From Mycobacterium sp. (GTDB taxonomy: Bacteria; Actinomycetota; Actinomycetes; Mycobacteriales; Mycobacteriaceae): 39,044 nucleotides of DNA. The notes beneath the pieces are model-generated. The model was not told the DNA's origin. It ran no database searches and saw only the letters and a program-made list of their open reading frames with translations. The translations under genes and the position numbers were made by a program. Positions 25,552 to 33,915 of the stretch are shown piece by piece (the stretch's first letter is position 1; each line of letters begins with the position of its first letter). The stretch lies in the NCBI RefSeq assembly GCF_025933915.1, contig NZ_JAICZA010000029.1, positions 1 through 39,044 of the forward strand. Direction: 5' to 3'.

Positions 25552-26664
25552 ATGTCCGGAATTCGGGGCGCGGTACTGGAGCGCATCGGGGCGTCCCGGC
25601 CTTACGCGCAGTCGCGGCCCATCAGCATCAGCGACCTCGACCTCGCGCCCCCGGGGCGCGACGAAGTCCTGGTCCGCGTCGAGGCGGCCGGCATCTGCCA
25701 CTCCGACCTGTCGGTGGTCGACGGCAACCGGGTGCGCCCGGTGCCGATGTTGCTCGGTCATGAGGCCGCCGGAATCGTCGAACAGGTCGGCGCCGGCGTC
25801 GATGATGTGGCCGTCGGGCAGCGGGTGGTGCTGGTGTTCTTGCCGCGGTGCGGCCATTGCGCGGCGTGCGCGACCGACGGGCTGACGCCGTGTGAGCCGG
25901 GCAGCGCGGCCAACGGGGCGGGAACCTTGCTGGGCGGCGATGTTCGGCTGAGCCGGGCCGGCCACCCGGTGTTTCACCACCTCGGGGTCTCGGGCTTCGC
26001 CACGCATGCGGTCGTCAATCGGGCCAGCGCGGTTCCGGTGCCGCCCGACGTGCCGGCCGACGTCGCCGCGCTGCTGGGATGCGCGGTGCTGACGGGCGGT
26101 GGCGCGGTGCTCAATGTGGGGCGTCCGCGACCGGGCCAGACGGTCGCCGTCGTCGGGCTGGGGGGTGTCGGGATGGCGGCCCTGCTGACCGCGCTCACCT
26201 ATGACGACGTGCGCGTCGTCGCCGTCGACCAGTTGCCCGAGAAGTTGGCCGCCGCCCGCGGCCTGGGGGCCCACGAGGCGTACACACCGCAGCAGGCCGC
26301 CGAAGCCCAGGTGAAGGCCGCCGTGGTCGTCGAGGCCGTCGGCCATCCCGCCGCACTCGAGACCGCGATCGGCTTGACCGCACCGGGCGGACGGACCGTC
26401 ACCGTGGGCCTGCCTCCGCCGGCCGCGCGGATCACCGTGTCGCCGTTGGGTTTCGTGGCCGAAGGCCGCTCGCTGATCGGCAGCTATCTCGGCTCGTCGG
26501 TGCCCAGCCGGGACATCCCCCGGTTCGTCGAGCTGTGGCGCTCGGGCCGGCTGCCGGTGCAATCGCTGGTGTCGTCGACGATCCGGCTCGACGACATCAA
26601 CGAGGCGATGGACCATCTGGCCGACGGCACCGCGGTGCGCCAGCTCATCCGATTCGACGGTTAG
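25552..26664 (+). CDS. adhE1: Zinc-type alcohol dehydrogenase AdhE1 (Rv0162c-like)
   Basis: A 370-residue class III-like zinc alcohol dehydrogenase. The catalytic zinc site shows Cys49 (GICHSD) and His70-Glu71 (GHEAAG). The structural zinc lobe is complete, with Cys100, Cys103, Cys106 and Cys114. The Rossmann motif GLGGVG lies at about residues 204-209. It oxidises alcohols to aldehydes or ketones with NAD. The ATG at 25552 is chosen because it places MSGIRGAVLE at the front; longer readings run into Rv0163. The stop overlaps the convergent esterase gene by 4 bases. Confidence 0.88.
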   Translation: MSGIRGAVLERIGASRPYAQSRPISISDLDLAPPGRDEVLVRVEAAGICHSDLSVVDGNRVRPVPMLLGHEAAGIVEQVGAGVDDVAVGQRVVLVFLPRCGHCAACATDGLTPCEPGSAANGAGTLLGGDVRLSRAGHPVFHHLGVSGFATHAVVNRASAVPVPPDVPADVAALLGCAVLTGGGAVLNVGRPRPGQTVAVVGLGGVGMAALLTALTYDDVRVVAVDQLPEKLAAARGLGAHEAYTPQQAAEAQVKAAVVVEAVGHPAALETAIGLTAPGGRTVTVGLPPPAARITVSPLGFVAEGRSLIGSYLGSSVPSRDIPRFVELWRSGRLPVQSLVSSTIRLDDINEAMDHLADGTAVRQLIRFDG

Positions 26665-27596
26665 TCGCCGTGTAGCGCGCTGGACAACGCGTCCCCCTGC
26701 AGCGCGAACATGTGTTGCGAGCCTGGCCATTCCGGCAGCAGTGAATCGAATCCGTGGCACGCGCGGGCAAACACGTGCAGCTCGGTCGAGACTCCGGCGT
26801 GCAGCAGCCGCTGCGCATAGTCGATCGCCTCGTCACGGAACGGGTCGATCTCGGCGCAGGTGATCAAAGCCGGTGCCAAACCTGCCACTTCGCTTCGCCG
26901 CGCGGGCACCGCGGCCTCCGACCGGGCCTCCGGCCCGGCCGCCGGGCCCAGGTAGTGGCGCCACATCAACTCGGCGCCCTCGCCGTCGAAGGCCGGGCTG
27001 GTGCGGAACTCCGCCTTCGACGGGGTGGCCCGGTCGTCGAGCACCGGCTGGTGCAGCAGCTGGAACACCACCGGGGGCAATGATCCGTCGGCGGCGCGTT
27101 GCGCCAGGCATGCGGCCAAAGCCGCGCCGGCGCTGCTGCCCGCGACGGCCAGCCGTGCCGGATCCACCCCGAGCGCGGCCGCGTCGGCGGCCACCCAGCG
27201 CAACACGGCGCTGGCGTCGTCGAGCGCGGCCGGATAGGGGTGCTCCGGCGCCAGCCGGTAGTCCACCGACACCACCGTGCAGCGGGCGCGGCGGGCGAGC
27301 TCCACACACTGGCGGTGATCGGTATCGAGGTTTCCCAGCGCGAAACCGCCGGCGTGGCAATAGATGACCACCGGCGCCGGCTCGGGTCCGCCGCGATAGA
27401 CGCGCACCCGGACGCCGCCCGCGTCGTTCTCGGCGATCCGGACCTCGCACGCATCGGTCTGCTCGGCGGTGAGACGGCGGCGCTCGTTGAACGGTTCACG
27501 GGTGAGCTGGATTGCGGCCGCGGAAAAGTCGGTGCGCGTGGTCGCGACCGCACGCAGCGCGGGGTCAAGGCGATCGGCGCCGTCCAGTTCCGTCAT
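26661..27596 (-). CDS. HSL-family (LipH/LipR-like) esterase
   Basis: A 311-residue hormone-sensitive-lipase-family hydrolase. The oxyanion motif is HAGGF (81-85) instead of the common HGGGF, a mild change. The nucleophile is Ser155 in GSSAG, the acid is Asp251 in EIDPFRDE and the base is His281 in ACHGF. It has no signal peptide. It is the last gene of the nine-gene operon. Its ATG overlaps the stop of the Baeyer-Villiger monooxygenase gene (ATGA), so the two are translated together. Hydrolysis of the ester or lactone made by that monooxygenase is the natural inference, parallel to mymA and lipR in M. tuberculosis. Confidence 0.88.
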   Translation of the reverse strand: MTELDGADRLDPALRAVATTRTDFSAAAIQLTREPFNERRRLTAEQTDACEVRIAENDAGGVRVRVYRGGPEPAPVVIYCHAGGFALGNLDTDHRQCVELARRARCTVVSVDYRLAPEHPYPAALDDASAVLRWVAADAAALGVDPARLAVAGSSAGAALAACLAQRAADGSLPPVVFQLLHQPVLDDRATPSKAEFRTSPAFDGEGAELMWRHYLGPAAGPEARSEAAVPARRSEVAGLAPALITCAEIDPFRDEAIDYAQRLLHAGVSTELHVFARACHGFDSLLPEWPGSQHMFALQGDALSSALHGD

Positions 27597-29098
27597 CGCG
27601 TGCCCCGCTCGGGTGCGGCGGCCGCGGGCCGGACCGAGATGGCGGGCGCTTCGAACCGGAAATCGGCCGGCCTGAACCTGCGCGTCATTCCCCAGAAGGT
27701 GCGCGCGCTGCGCGGCCACTGCGTGACCACGCGCCCGTTGGGAGCGCGGAAGTAGTTGCTGCACTGGGTGGTCCAGACGGTGCCCTCCATCCAGCGGTCG
27801 ACCTTGGCGACGAAATCGGCCAGCGCCGAGGGACGGACGGCGACATAGCGCCTGCGGTTGCGCCGCAGGAAGCGCAACGCCCGCACGACGTAGCGCGCCT
27901 GGGCTTCCAGGATGAAGATGACACTGTTGGAACCGACGTTGGTGTTCGGCCCGTACAGCATGAAGAAATTCGGGAACCCCGGCACGGCCATGCCGAGGTA
28001 GGCGTGCGCTCCGTCGCGCCAGACCTGCCGCAGCGTGATTCCGTGTTCGCCGGACACGTCCAGCTCCCCGAGGTAGTCGGCGGCGGCGTAGCCGGTGGCG
28101 CAGACCACCAGATCGACCTCGCGTTCGGTGCCGTCTTCGGTGAGAAGGGATCGGGCACGCAGGTAACGCGCCGGGCTGGTCACCACCTCGACGTTGGGCC
28201 GGGTCAGCGCGGGCAGGTAGTCCGAGGAGAACACCAGCCGCTTGCAGCCCATCGGATGATCCGGGGTGAGCTTGCGGCGCAATTCCTCATCGTCGACGGT
28301 CTTCTCGAGCAGTCCCAGTGCGACGGCGGTGAATTGCTCGGTCTTTTCGCTGCCGTGCTCGATCACCGAGATGTTGGATTCGCTGCGCATCCACAGCCGG
28401 GTCCGGTAGAGCTTCTTGGCGAAGGGCAGGTGCGCGAAGGCCCAGCGCTCCCGTCGTGTGTAGTCCCGGTCCGGCTTGGGCAGTATCCAGGTGGCCGATC
28501 GTTGCACCGAATACACCTTGTCGGCCACCTTGGCCAATTCCGGGATCAGCTGTGAGGCGGTCGATCCGGTCCCCAGCACCGCAATCCGCTTGCCTTCCAG
28601 CGGGATCGAGTGGTCCCAGCGCGACGAGTGCATCACCGTTCCGGTGAACGGCTCTTGTTCGATGAGATCGGGCAGCAACGGCCGGGTGAACAGGCCCACG
28701 GCCGACACCACGACGTTGAAGTGATGCCGTTCGCCGGCCGCGGTGGTCAGGCACCACAGCTGGGTATCCGGATTCCATTGTGCCGAACGGATTTCGGTGC
28801 GCAGCTTCAGGTGTGGCCGCAGACCGTGCTTGTCGGTGCTTCGCTGGAAGTAGTCCAGGATCTCGGGTTGTCCCGACCACAGTCGTGACCAGTGGGCGTT
28901 CAGGTCGAAGGAATACGAGTAGAGGTGCGACTTGACGTCGCACGCCAGTCCCGGATAGGTGTTGATCCGCCAGGTGCCCCCGACGCCGTCTTCGCGGTCG
29001 AAGATGGTGAAATCGCCAAACCCGGCGCGCGACAGCATGATTCCCAGCGCCAGTCCCCCTGGTCCGGCGCCGATGATGCCGACCGAGATGTCGCTCAT
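27593..29098 (-). CDS. Flavin-dependent Baeyer-Villiger monooxygenase
   Basis: A 501-residue class B flavoprotein. The FAD motif GAGPGG is at 10-15, the Baeyer-Villiger fingerprint FTGTVMHSSRWD at 151-162 (F, G, H157, W161, D162) and the NADPH motif GTGSTA at 176-181. Such enzymes insert oxygen beside a ketone to give an ester or lactone; some oxidise sulfur. Related mycobacterial proteins are EthA and MymA. The ATG at 29098 overlaps the SDR stop as ATGA; an ATG at 29113 would add five residues. It sits between SDR and esterase genes, the order expected for alcohol to ketone to ester to acid. Confidence 0.9.
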   Translation of the reverse strand: MSDISVGIIGAGPGGLALGIMLSRAGFGDFTIFDREDGVGGTWRINTYPGLACDVKSHLYSYSFDLNAHWSRLWSGQPEILDYFQRSTDKHGLRPHLKLRTEIRSAQWNPDTQLWCLTTAAGERHHFNVVVSAVGLFTRPLLPDLIEQEPFTGTVMHSSRWDHSIPLEGKRIAVLGTGSTASQLIPELAKVADKVYSVQRSATWILPKPDRDYTRRERWAFAHLPFAKKLYRTRLWMRSESNISVIEHGSEKTEQFTAVALGLLEKTVDDEELRRKLTPDHPMGCKRLVFSSDYLPALTRPNVEVVTSPARYLRARSLLTEDGTEREVDLVVCATGYAAADYLGELDVSGEHGITLRQVWRDGAHAYLGMAVPGFPNFFMLYGPNTNVGSNSVIFILEAQARYVVRALRFLRRNRRRYVAVRPSALADFVAKVDRWMEGTVWTTQCSNYFRAPNGRVVTQWPRSARTFWGMTRRFRPADFRFEAPAISVRPAAAAPERGTR

Positions 29099-29823
29099 CG
29101 AATCTGCAGGCATTGACCACCGTCGATGATGAGTTCGGAGCCGGTGATGAACGACGCCTCGCCGGAGACCAGGAAGGCCACGGCGTCGGCGACCTCATCG
29201 GCCCGGCCTATCCGCCCGAACATCGACGCCGCGGCCAGCCGGGTCTGGGTGGTCTCGTCGAGCATCGATGTGGCGATCGGTCCGGGAAACACGGCGTTGA
29301 CGCGGATGCCGGAGGGAGCCAGTTCGGCCGCGGCGGTTTGGGTCAGACCGCGCAGTGCCCACTTCGACGAGCCGTAGGCACCGTGCTGTGGGAAGGGGCG
29401 GATCGCGCCGGTGCTGCAGATGTTCACGATGGACGCGTCGGGCGCCTCGCGCAGGTGTTCCAGCGCGGCGCGCATGCCGAGGAAGGCGCCCAGACAGTTG
29501 ACCCGCCACGAGTTTTCGAAGCCTTCGGCCGTCTCCTCGGTCAACGAGGCCCGGTGCAGCACGCCGGCGCAATTGACCAGCGTGCTCAGCGACCCGAAGC
29601 GGTCGACGACCCGGCCGACGGCCGCGTCCCACTGCTGCTCCGAGGTGACGTCGAGCTCGACCGCGATCAGCTCCTCGTCGCCCGATTCGCGTATCGCCGC
29701 GACGAGTTCGTCGGCGCGCCGATCGCACGCGGCCACCAAAAACCCCTTGGCGCGCAGCCGTTCGGCGATGGCCCGGCCCTGCCCGCCGGCGGCGCCGGTC
29801 ACCAATGCGACGCGTGGGTTCAT
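29095..29823 (-). CDS. Short-chain dehydrogenase/reductase (SDR)
   Basis: A 242-residue classical SDR. Cofactor motif TGAAGGQG at 9-16, NCAG at 84-87, catalytic Ser137, Tyr150 and Lys154 (YGSSK), and a C-terminal SGEASFITGSELIIDGG that is usual in the family. Asp34 after the second strand (AACDRR) suggests NAD rather than NADP. Oxidation of a secondary alcohol to the ketone used by the next enzyme is a reasonable inference. The ATG overlaps the stop of the SnoaL-like gene (ATGA). Confidence 0.9.
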   Translation of the reverse strand: MNPRVALVTGAAGGQGRAIAERLRAKGFLVAACDRRADELVAAIRESGDEELIAVELDVTSEQQWDAAVGRVVDRFGSLSTLVNCAGVLHRASLTEETAEGFENSWRVNCLGAFLGMRAALEHLREAPDASIVNICSTGAIRPFPQHGAYGSSKWALRGLTQTAAAELAPSGIRVNAVFPGPIATSMLDETTQTRLAAASMFGRIGRADEVADAVAFLVSGEASFITGSELIIDGGQCLQIR

Positions 29824-30233
29824 GCTGGCGTGCCCTCCGGACTGTCGGCCAATCCGCCGCTGGTGATGAAGCTGCACCGCCGCCGCACAAAGCGCCAGTG
29901 ACCGGCGACGCGGGTCAGTTCGTCGTCGTAGAGGGCGGGTCGCAGCTGCAGATCGCCGGCGCGGACGAACAACACCTGCGATCGGGCGGTGGCGCTCTCC
30001 CCGTCGACAGCGATCCGTGACACGCCGGTCAGATGCAGGCCGCGCGCCGCGTTGCGGAACATGCCGGCGATGCCGTCATGGCCGGCAAAGGTCTTGCCGT
30101 AGACCAGGAATTCCCCGTCGGGCGCGAAAAGCTGCACGCACGCGTCGACGTCTCCGGCATCGAGTGCGAGCGCGTAGCCGGCGATCAGCTCGCGAATCGC
30201 GGCCTGATCGTCCGGCGGGGGGGTGGTGGTCAT
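29820..30233 (-). CDS. SnoaL/NTF2-like protein
   Basis: A 137-residue NTF2-fold protein (IRELIAGYALALDAGDVDAC, then LFAPDGEFLVYG). Members act as cyclases, ketosteroid isomerase-like enzymes or hydratases, or only bind ligand. The N-terminal YALALDAGD and DGEF motifs are those of the group often annotated as nuclear transport factor 2 or ring-hydroxylating subunit-like. No complete catalytic dyad can be assigned. The overlaps with both neighbours (ATGA) tie it to the operon. An isomerase or hydratase step on a cyclic intermediate is possible. Confidence 0.78.
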   Translation of the reverse strand: MTTTPPPDDQAAIRELIAGYALALDAGDVDACVQLFAPDGEFLVYGKTFAGHDGIAGMFRNAARGLHLTGVSRIAVDGESATARSQVLFVRAGDLQLRPALYDDELTRVAGHWRFVRRRCSFITSGGLADSPEGTPA

Positions 30234-30988
30234 CGCGTCGCCTCACGCAGGTGCTCCGCCGCCCCTCGCCGCAGCGCCTGCGACTCGGCGGCTAGGGTGA
30301 TCATGGCAAACCCCAACCGCGCCATGGCGTGACCCGTGTTACCGTCCCCGGCGTGAATGCCGGTGACCAGGCCCGCGTCCGACGCCACCCGGTGGACGCG
30401 GGTTATCGCGTCGAGCACCTCCGGATGCCGGGCCGCCCCGACCACACCGGCGCCCAGGGAGATGGCGAGATCGGCTGGGCCGACATAGATTCCGGTCAGG
30501 CCGTCGACGGCGCAGATTTCCCGGATGTCCGCCAGTGCCGCCGCGGTTTCGATCATCGCGAACACGCTGACCCGGGATTCGTGGGCGACCGGATCGTGAC
30601 CCAGGCTGGCGCGCAGCGGACCGAAGCTGCGCACGCCCGCCGGCGGGTAGCGGGTCGCGGCCACCGCCGCGGCGGCCTGATCAGCCGACTCGATCATCGC
30701 GATGACGACGGCGTCGGCACCGGCGTCGGCCACCCGCCCGATGGGTGCGGCATCGGCGTTGGGTAGGCGCACCACGGTGCCCAGCGGCAGGTGTTCGGTG
30801 CGGCGCAGCATGCCGGCGATGTCGGCGTCATCGAGATAGCCGTGCTGGGCGTCGAATCCGACGTAATCATAACCGGCGCGGGCGAATTCCTCGGGCCCGA
30901 GCAATGTCGGACCGGTGACCCAGCCGCCGAATATCGCGGATTTGCCGCTCAGTGCCAGCTGCAGATTGCTCGGCGAAGCGTCGGTCAC
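30230..30988 (-). CDS. HpcH/HpaI-family aldolase
   Basis: A 252-residue class II aldolase of the pyruvate-utilising HpcH/HpaI family. Visible conserved parts are His49 (FDAQHG), Arg74 (VVRLPN), and the metal ligands Glu147 (AMIETA) and Asp173 (GPADLA). Family members split 4-hydroxy-2-oxoacids into pyruvate and an aldehyde, usually late in degradation of aromatic or other ring compounds. The GTG at 30988 has GAGGGG seven bases upstream, and ten bases separate it from the ADH stop. This is an argument for catabolism rather than biosynthesis by the operon. Confidence 0.87.
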   Translation of the reverse strand: MTDASPSNLQLALSGKSAIFGGWVTGPTLLGPEEFARAGYDYVGFDAQHGYLDDADIAGMLRRTEHLPLGTVVRLPNADAAPIGRVADAGADAVVIAMIESADQAAAAVAATRYPPAGVRSFGPLRASLGHDPVAHESRVSVFAMIETAAALADIREICAVDGLTGIYVGPADLAISLGAGVVGAARHPEVLDAITRVHRVASDAGLVTGIHAGDGNTGHAMARLGFAMITLAAESQALRRGAAEHLREATR

Positions 30989-30998
30989 GGTCGGCCCC

Positions 30999-31967
30999 TC
31001 ACCCGGCGATCGCGATCTTGATGCGTTCGGCGACCGGTCGGCAGGCCAGCTCGAACGCGTCCTGCACCTGCTCGACACCGAACGTGTGGGTGAGATAGGC
31101 GCCGAGCAGCCAGGGATGCTCGGCGCTGAACTTGCTCGCGAGCTCCAGCATCCGCCGCCGCTCAAGCGTCACACCGGATTTCAGTGTCAGGTTGTTGCGC
31201 AGCATCGCCCGCATGCTGATCGGATACATTTCGTCGTCGGCCACGCCGAAATAAAAGACGGTGCCGCCGGGGGCGGCGGCATCAATGGCGTGCGCCAAGG
31301 TGGCGACCTGGTGACCCACCGCCTCGATGACGACGTCGGCGCGATCCCCGGGCTCGAGCTGACTCGCCCAGCGGTCACTGGCGGCGCGCACCGGATCGTC
31401 GACGCCGAATGCCCTTGCCAGATCGCGACGGTCGATCGGGTCGACCCCGGTGACGCGCCGCGCACCGGCCGCCTTGGCGACGTAGGAGAACAGCAGGCCG
31501 ATCGATCCCTGGCCGATGATCGCGACGTGCCGGCCCGCCAGGTCACCGAGCTGCTCGCAGGCGTAGAGCACACAGGCCAGCGGCTGCAGCCCGATGGCCT
31601 GCGCCGGGGTCAGCGCCGGATCGTAGGGTGCCAACCCCTCACCGTTGGTGACGACGCGCTCCATCATGCCGTCGAACCCGGACGCCCAGCCCACCACGCG
31701 GTCTCCGGGACGGTGCGCGGGATGCCGGCTGGCGATCACCTCGCCGGCGACCTCGTGGATGGGGAAGCCGTCCTTCTCGGGACCGCTGCGGCCGTCGTCG
31801 CCGGGGAGTCGGCCCTTGGCCCCGCGGAACGCGGGTAGATCGCTGCCACAGACACCGGCGGCCAGAAACCGCAGCAGCACCTGCCCGTCGGCCAGGCATT
31901 CGGGTGTCTTGTCTGGCATCGTGGTCCGCTCGAACAGGTACGGGGCGATGATCCGGTAGGACCACAC
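30999..31967 (-). CDS. Short zinc-type medium-chain dehydrogenase
   Basis: A 322-residue medium-chain dehydrogenase. Cys40 (GVCGSD) and His71-Glu72 (IHEVAG) form the catalytic zinc site and GQGSIG (152-157) the Rossmann motif. The four-cysteine structural zinc lobe present in adhE1 is missing, and the protein is about 40 residues shorter than usual. It probably oxidises an alcohol made by the P450, or reduces a carbonyl. The GTG at 31967 is one base after the P450 stop (TGACGTG). Confidence 0.85.
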   Translation of the reverse strand: MWSYRIIAPYLFERTTMPDKTPECLADGQVLLRFLAAGVCGSDLPAFRGAKGRLPGDDGRSGPEKDGFPIHEVAGEVIASRHPAHRPGDRVVGWASGFDGMMERVVTNGEGLAPYDPALTPAQAIGLQPLACVLYACEQLGDLAGRHVAIIGQGSIGLLFSYVAKAAGARRVTGVDPIDRRDLARAFGVDDPVRAASDRWASQLEPGDRADVVIEAVGHQVATLAHAIDAAAPGGTVFYFGVADDEMYPISMRAMLRNNLTLKSGVTLERRRMLELASKFSAEHPWLLGAYLTHTFGVEQVQDAFELACRPVAERIKIAIAG

Positions 31968-31968
31968 G

Positions 31969-33189
31969 TCAAACCTCCACCGGGATGTTGTTCCAACCCC
32001 ATTGGAAGCTGGACGGCAGCCGGGTGGCGGTGTCGGCCTGGATCGCGTAGTCGGGCACCCGGCGCAGCCATTCGGCAAGCAGCACATCCATTTCCAGCCT
32101 CGCCAGGTGGTATCCGATGCAGAAGTGCTGGCCGCGGCCGAACGCCAACGAGCGGCGGATGGGCCGGTCCCAGATGAATTCGTCGGGCTCGGGGTATTCC
32201 CGCTCGTCGCGGCTGGCCGACGCGAGCAGGGTGATGACACGCTGGCCGGGGTTGATGGTTTGACCGTGAATGTCGAAGGGCTTGCGCACCGTTCGCGCGA
32301 ACCACTGCGCCGGCGCGCAGTATCTGACTATCTCGTCCCGGGCGACGGGCACGTTGTTCTCGGGATCGGCGCGGACAGCGGCCAGCTGGTCGGGCCGCTG
32401 ACTGAGCTCCCACAGCCCGTGGGCGACGATTTTGGGCACGGTCTCGGTCCCCCCGATGAAGATGCACAGCATCTGGGTGGCGACTTCCATGTCGTCGAGC
32501 GCGCGGCCGTCGGGCAGGTGATAGCCGAGCAGGCCGTCGACCACGTCCAGTGATGCCCCGGACTGATCGGCGCGGCGGCGGGCGACCGCGGGCAGCAGGA
32601 ACTCGAAGTAGTTGGGGCGCGCTTGGCCGGTGTCCACGCCCACGCCGGGCTGGGCGAGGCTGCCCGCATTGACCGCCGCGAGGACTTGCGGCGCGAGATC
32701 GGTTGGTATACCCAGGAGTTCGCAGACAATGGCGGCTACCACGACGCCGCCGTAGTCCTGGGTCAGGTCGAACGAGCCACGCGGCAGCAGCAGATCGAGG
32801 CGTTCGTTGGCCAGCGCCCGGATCCTGCCCGCGAGGTCGGTGACCGAACGGGGCCGAAACGGCCGGGAGTGGGTGCGCCGGATCTCGCCGTACAGGTCCG
32901 CGTCGAACATGGCGTGGAACGGCAGCGGATGCAGCGGCGGGTCGTCGACCGGCCCGGTGTTGTGCTGGGCCAGAACCGATGCGGCCGGCAACGTGCCCTC
33001 CGAGGCGACGAATGTGCCGTTGTTGACTTCCAGCACTTTCCAGATGTCCTCGAAACGGGACAGCGCAAAGGTGTCCCACTGCGGCATGTAGTAGACCGGG
33101 TGGTGGTCGCGCAGGATTCGGTAGTACGGCAACGGGTTTGCCATCACCGCATCGTCGAAGGGGTCGTAGCTGAAGTCGGTGTGGTTCAT
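31969..33189 (-). CDS. Cytochrome P450
   Basis: A 406-residue bacterial P450. I-helix motif GGTET (246-250), K-helix EIVR (286-289) and heme-binding FGRGQHFCIG (350-359) with Cys357 as heme ligand. The C-helix region PPLHPLPFHAMFDADLYGEI departs from the common DPPEHTRLR form. There is no ferredoxin or reductase gene nearby, so electrons must come from elsewhere. The ATG at 33189 has AAGGA three bases upstream. Hydroxylation of an unactivated carbon to start a pathway is the usual role in such a setting. Confidence 0.92.
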   Translation of the reverse strand: MNHTDFSYDPFDDAVMANPLPYYRILRDHHPVYYMPQWDTFALSRFEDIWKVLEVNNGTFVASEGTLPAASVLAQHNTGPVDDPPLHPLPFHAMFDADLYGEIRRTHSRPFRPRSVTDLAGRIRALANERLDLLLPRGSFDLTQDYGGVVVAAIVCELLGIPTDLAPQVLAAVNAGSLAQPGVGVDTGQARPNYFEFLLPAVARRRADQSGASLDVVDGLLGYHLPDGRALDDMEVATQMLCIFIGGTETVPKIVAHGLWELSQRPDQLAAVRADPENNVPVARDEIVRYCAPAQWFARTVRKPFDIHGQTINPGQRVITLLASASRDEREYPEPDEFIWDRPIRRSLAFGRGQHFCIGYHLARLEMDVLLAEWLRRVPDYAIQADTATRLPSSFQWGWNNIPVEV

Positions 33190-33206
33190 GGGTCCTTGGC
33201 GCGCGG

Positions 33207-33911
33207 TCACTGCAGCGGCGATGGTGGTAGCGCCTGCAGGATGGAATCTTCCCACCCGTCGCGCAGCGCGGGTGCCACGCTCATCCAGGTGACGATCTCG
33301 GCGGGTGGGCTCTCTTTCCACGAGGGATAGTGCTCGGCGAAGCAGTCCCATCCCCCGTCCAGCGCCCAGTAGTGGATGACTTCGTTGTAGCGGAAGGTCG
33401 TGGTGAACGAGCCGAGCCAGCGCTTCCCGGTGCGTTCCGACCACGGCACGTAGAGCCGCTCCAGCTCGCGGATGTAGTCGTCCTGGCGCCCCGGCTTGGT
33501 CTGCATGATCTCCTGGATCACCAGCGGCGCAGTGAAATTGGCCTCGCGCAGCTGGGCGAGCGTCCTATTGCTGGGTCCGCCGTACATGATTCGGCCCTCG
33601 CCCGCGGCGCCGACGTCGGCCAGAAACGCCGCCCATGTGCCGGCCGCGGCCTCGTGGCTGCCGCCGCGAGCCTGAGCGGCGCCGATCCTGGCGTAGTCGG
33701 CGAACCCGTCGATCTCCCAGATCACCGTCACCTGCGGCCAGTGACCGTTGTACGGGGTGGATTCCCAGATCGCGAACAGCCGGGCGCCGAGTTGTTCCAT
33801 CATCGGCTGATAGGTGTCGGCGAAGATCTCGGTGAAGCGGTCGCTTCGTCCGGACCCCAGCGAGATCGTCTCGTGCAGGTAGAGCAGCGCGTGTTTGTAG
33901 TACTTCTTCAT
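33207..33911 (-). CDS. NIPSNAP-like / dimeric alpha-beta barrel protein
   Basis: A 234-residue protein with what looks like two related halves (about residues 8-100 and 128-225). Each has an opening strand (LLYLHETISLGSG; VIQEIMQTKPG), a helix and a strand with tryptophan or tyrosine (WESTPYNG; FTTTFRYNEV). This is the layout of tandem NIPSNAP or ABM-like domains. No catalytic function can be assigned. It has 17 bases to the P450 and 4 bases to the upstream gene, so it belongs to the same operon. No signal peptide. Confidence 0.65.
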   Translation of the reverse strand: MKKYYKHALLYLHETISLGSGRSDRFTEIFADTYQPMMEQLGARLFAIWESTPYNGHWPQVTVIWEIDGFADYARIGAAQARGGSHEAAAGTWAAFLADVGAAGEGRIMYGGPSNRTLAQLREANFTAPLVIQEIMQTKPGRQDDYIRELERLYVPWSERTGKRWLGSFTTTFRYNEVIHYWALDGGWDCFAEHYPSWKESPPAEIVTWMSVAPALRDGWEDSILQALPPSPLQ

Positions 33912-33915
33912 AGGC

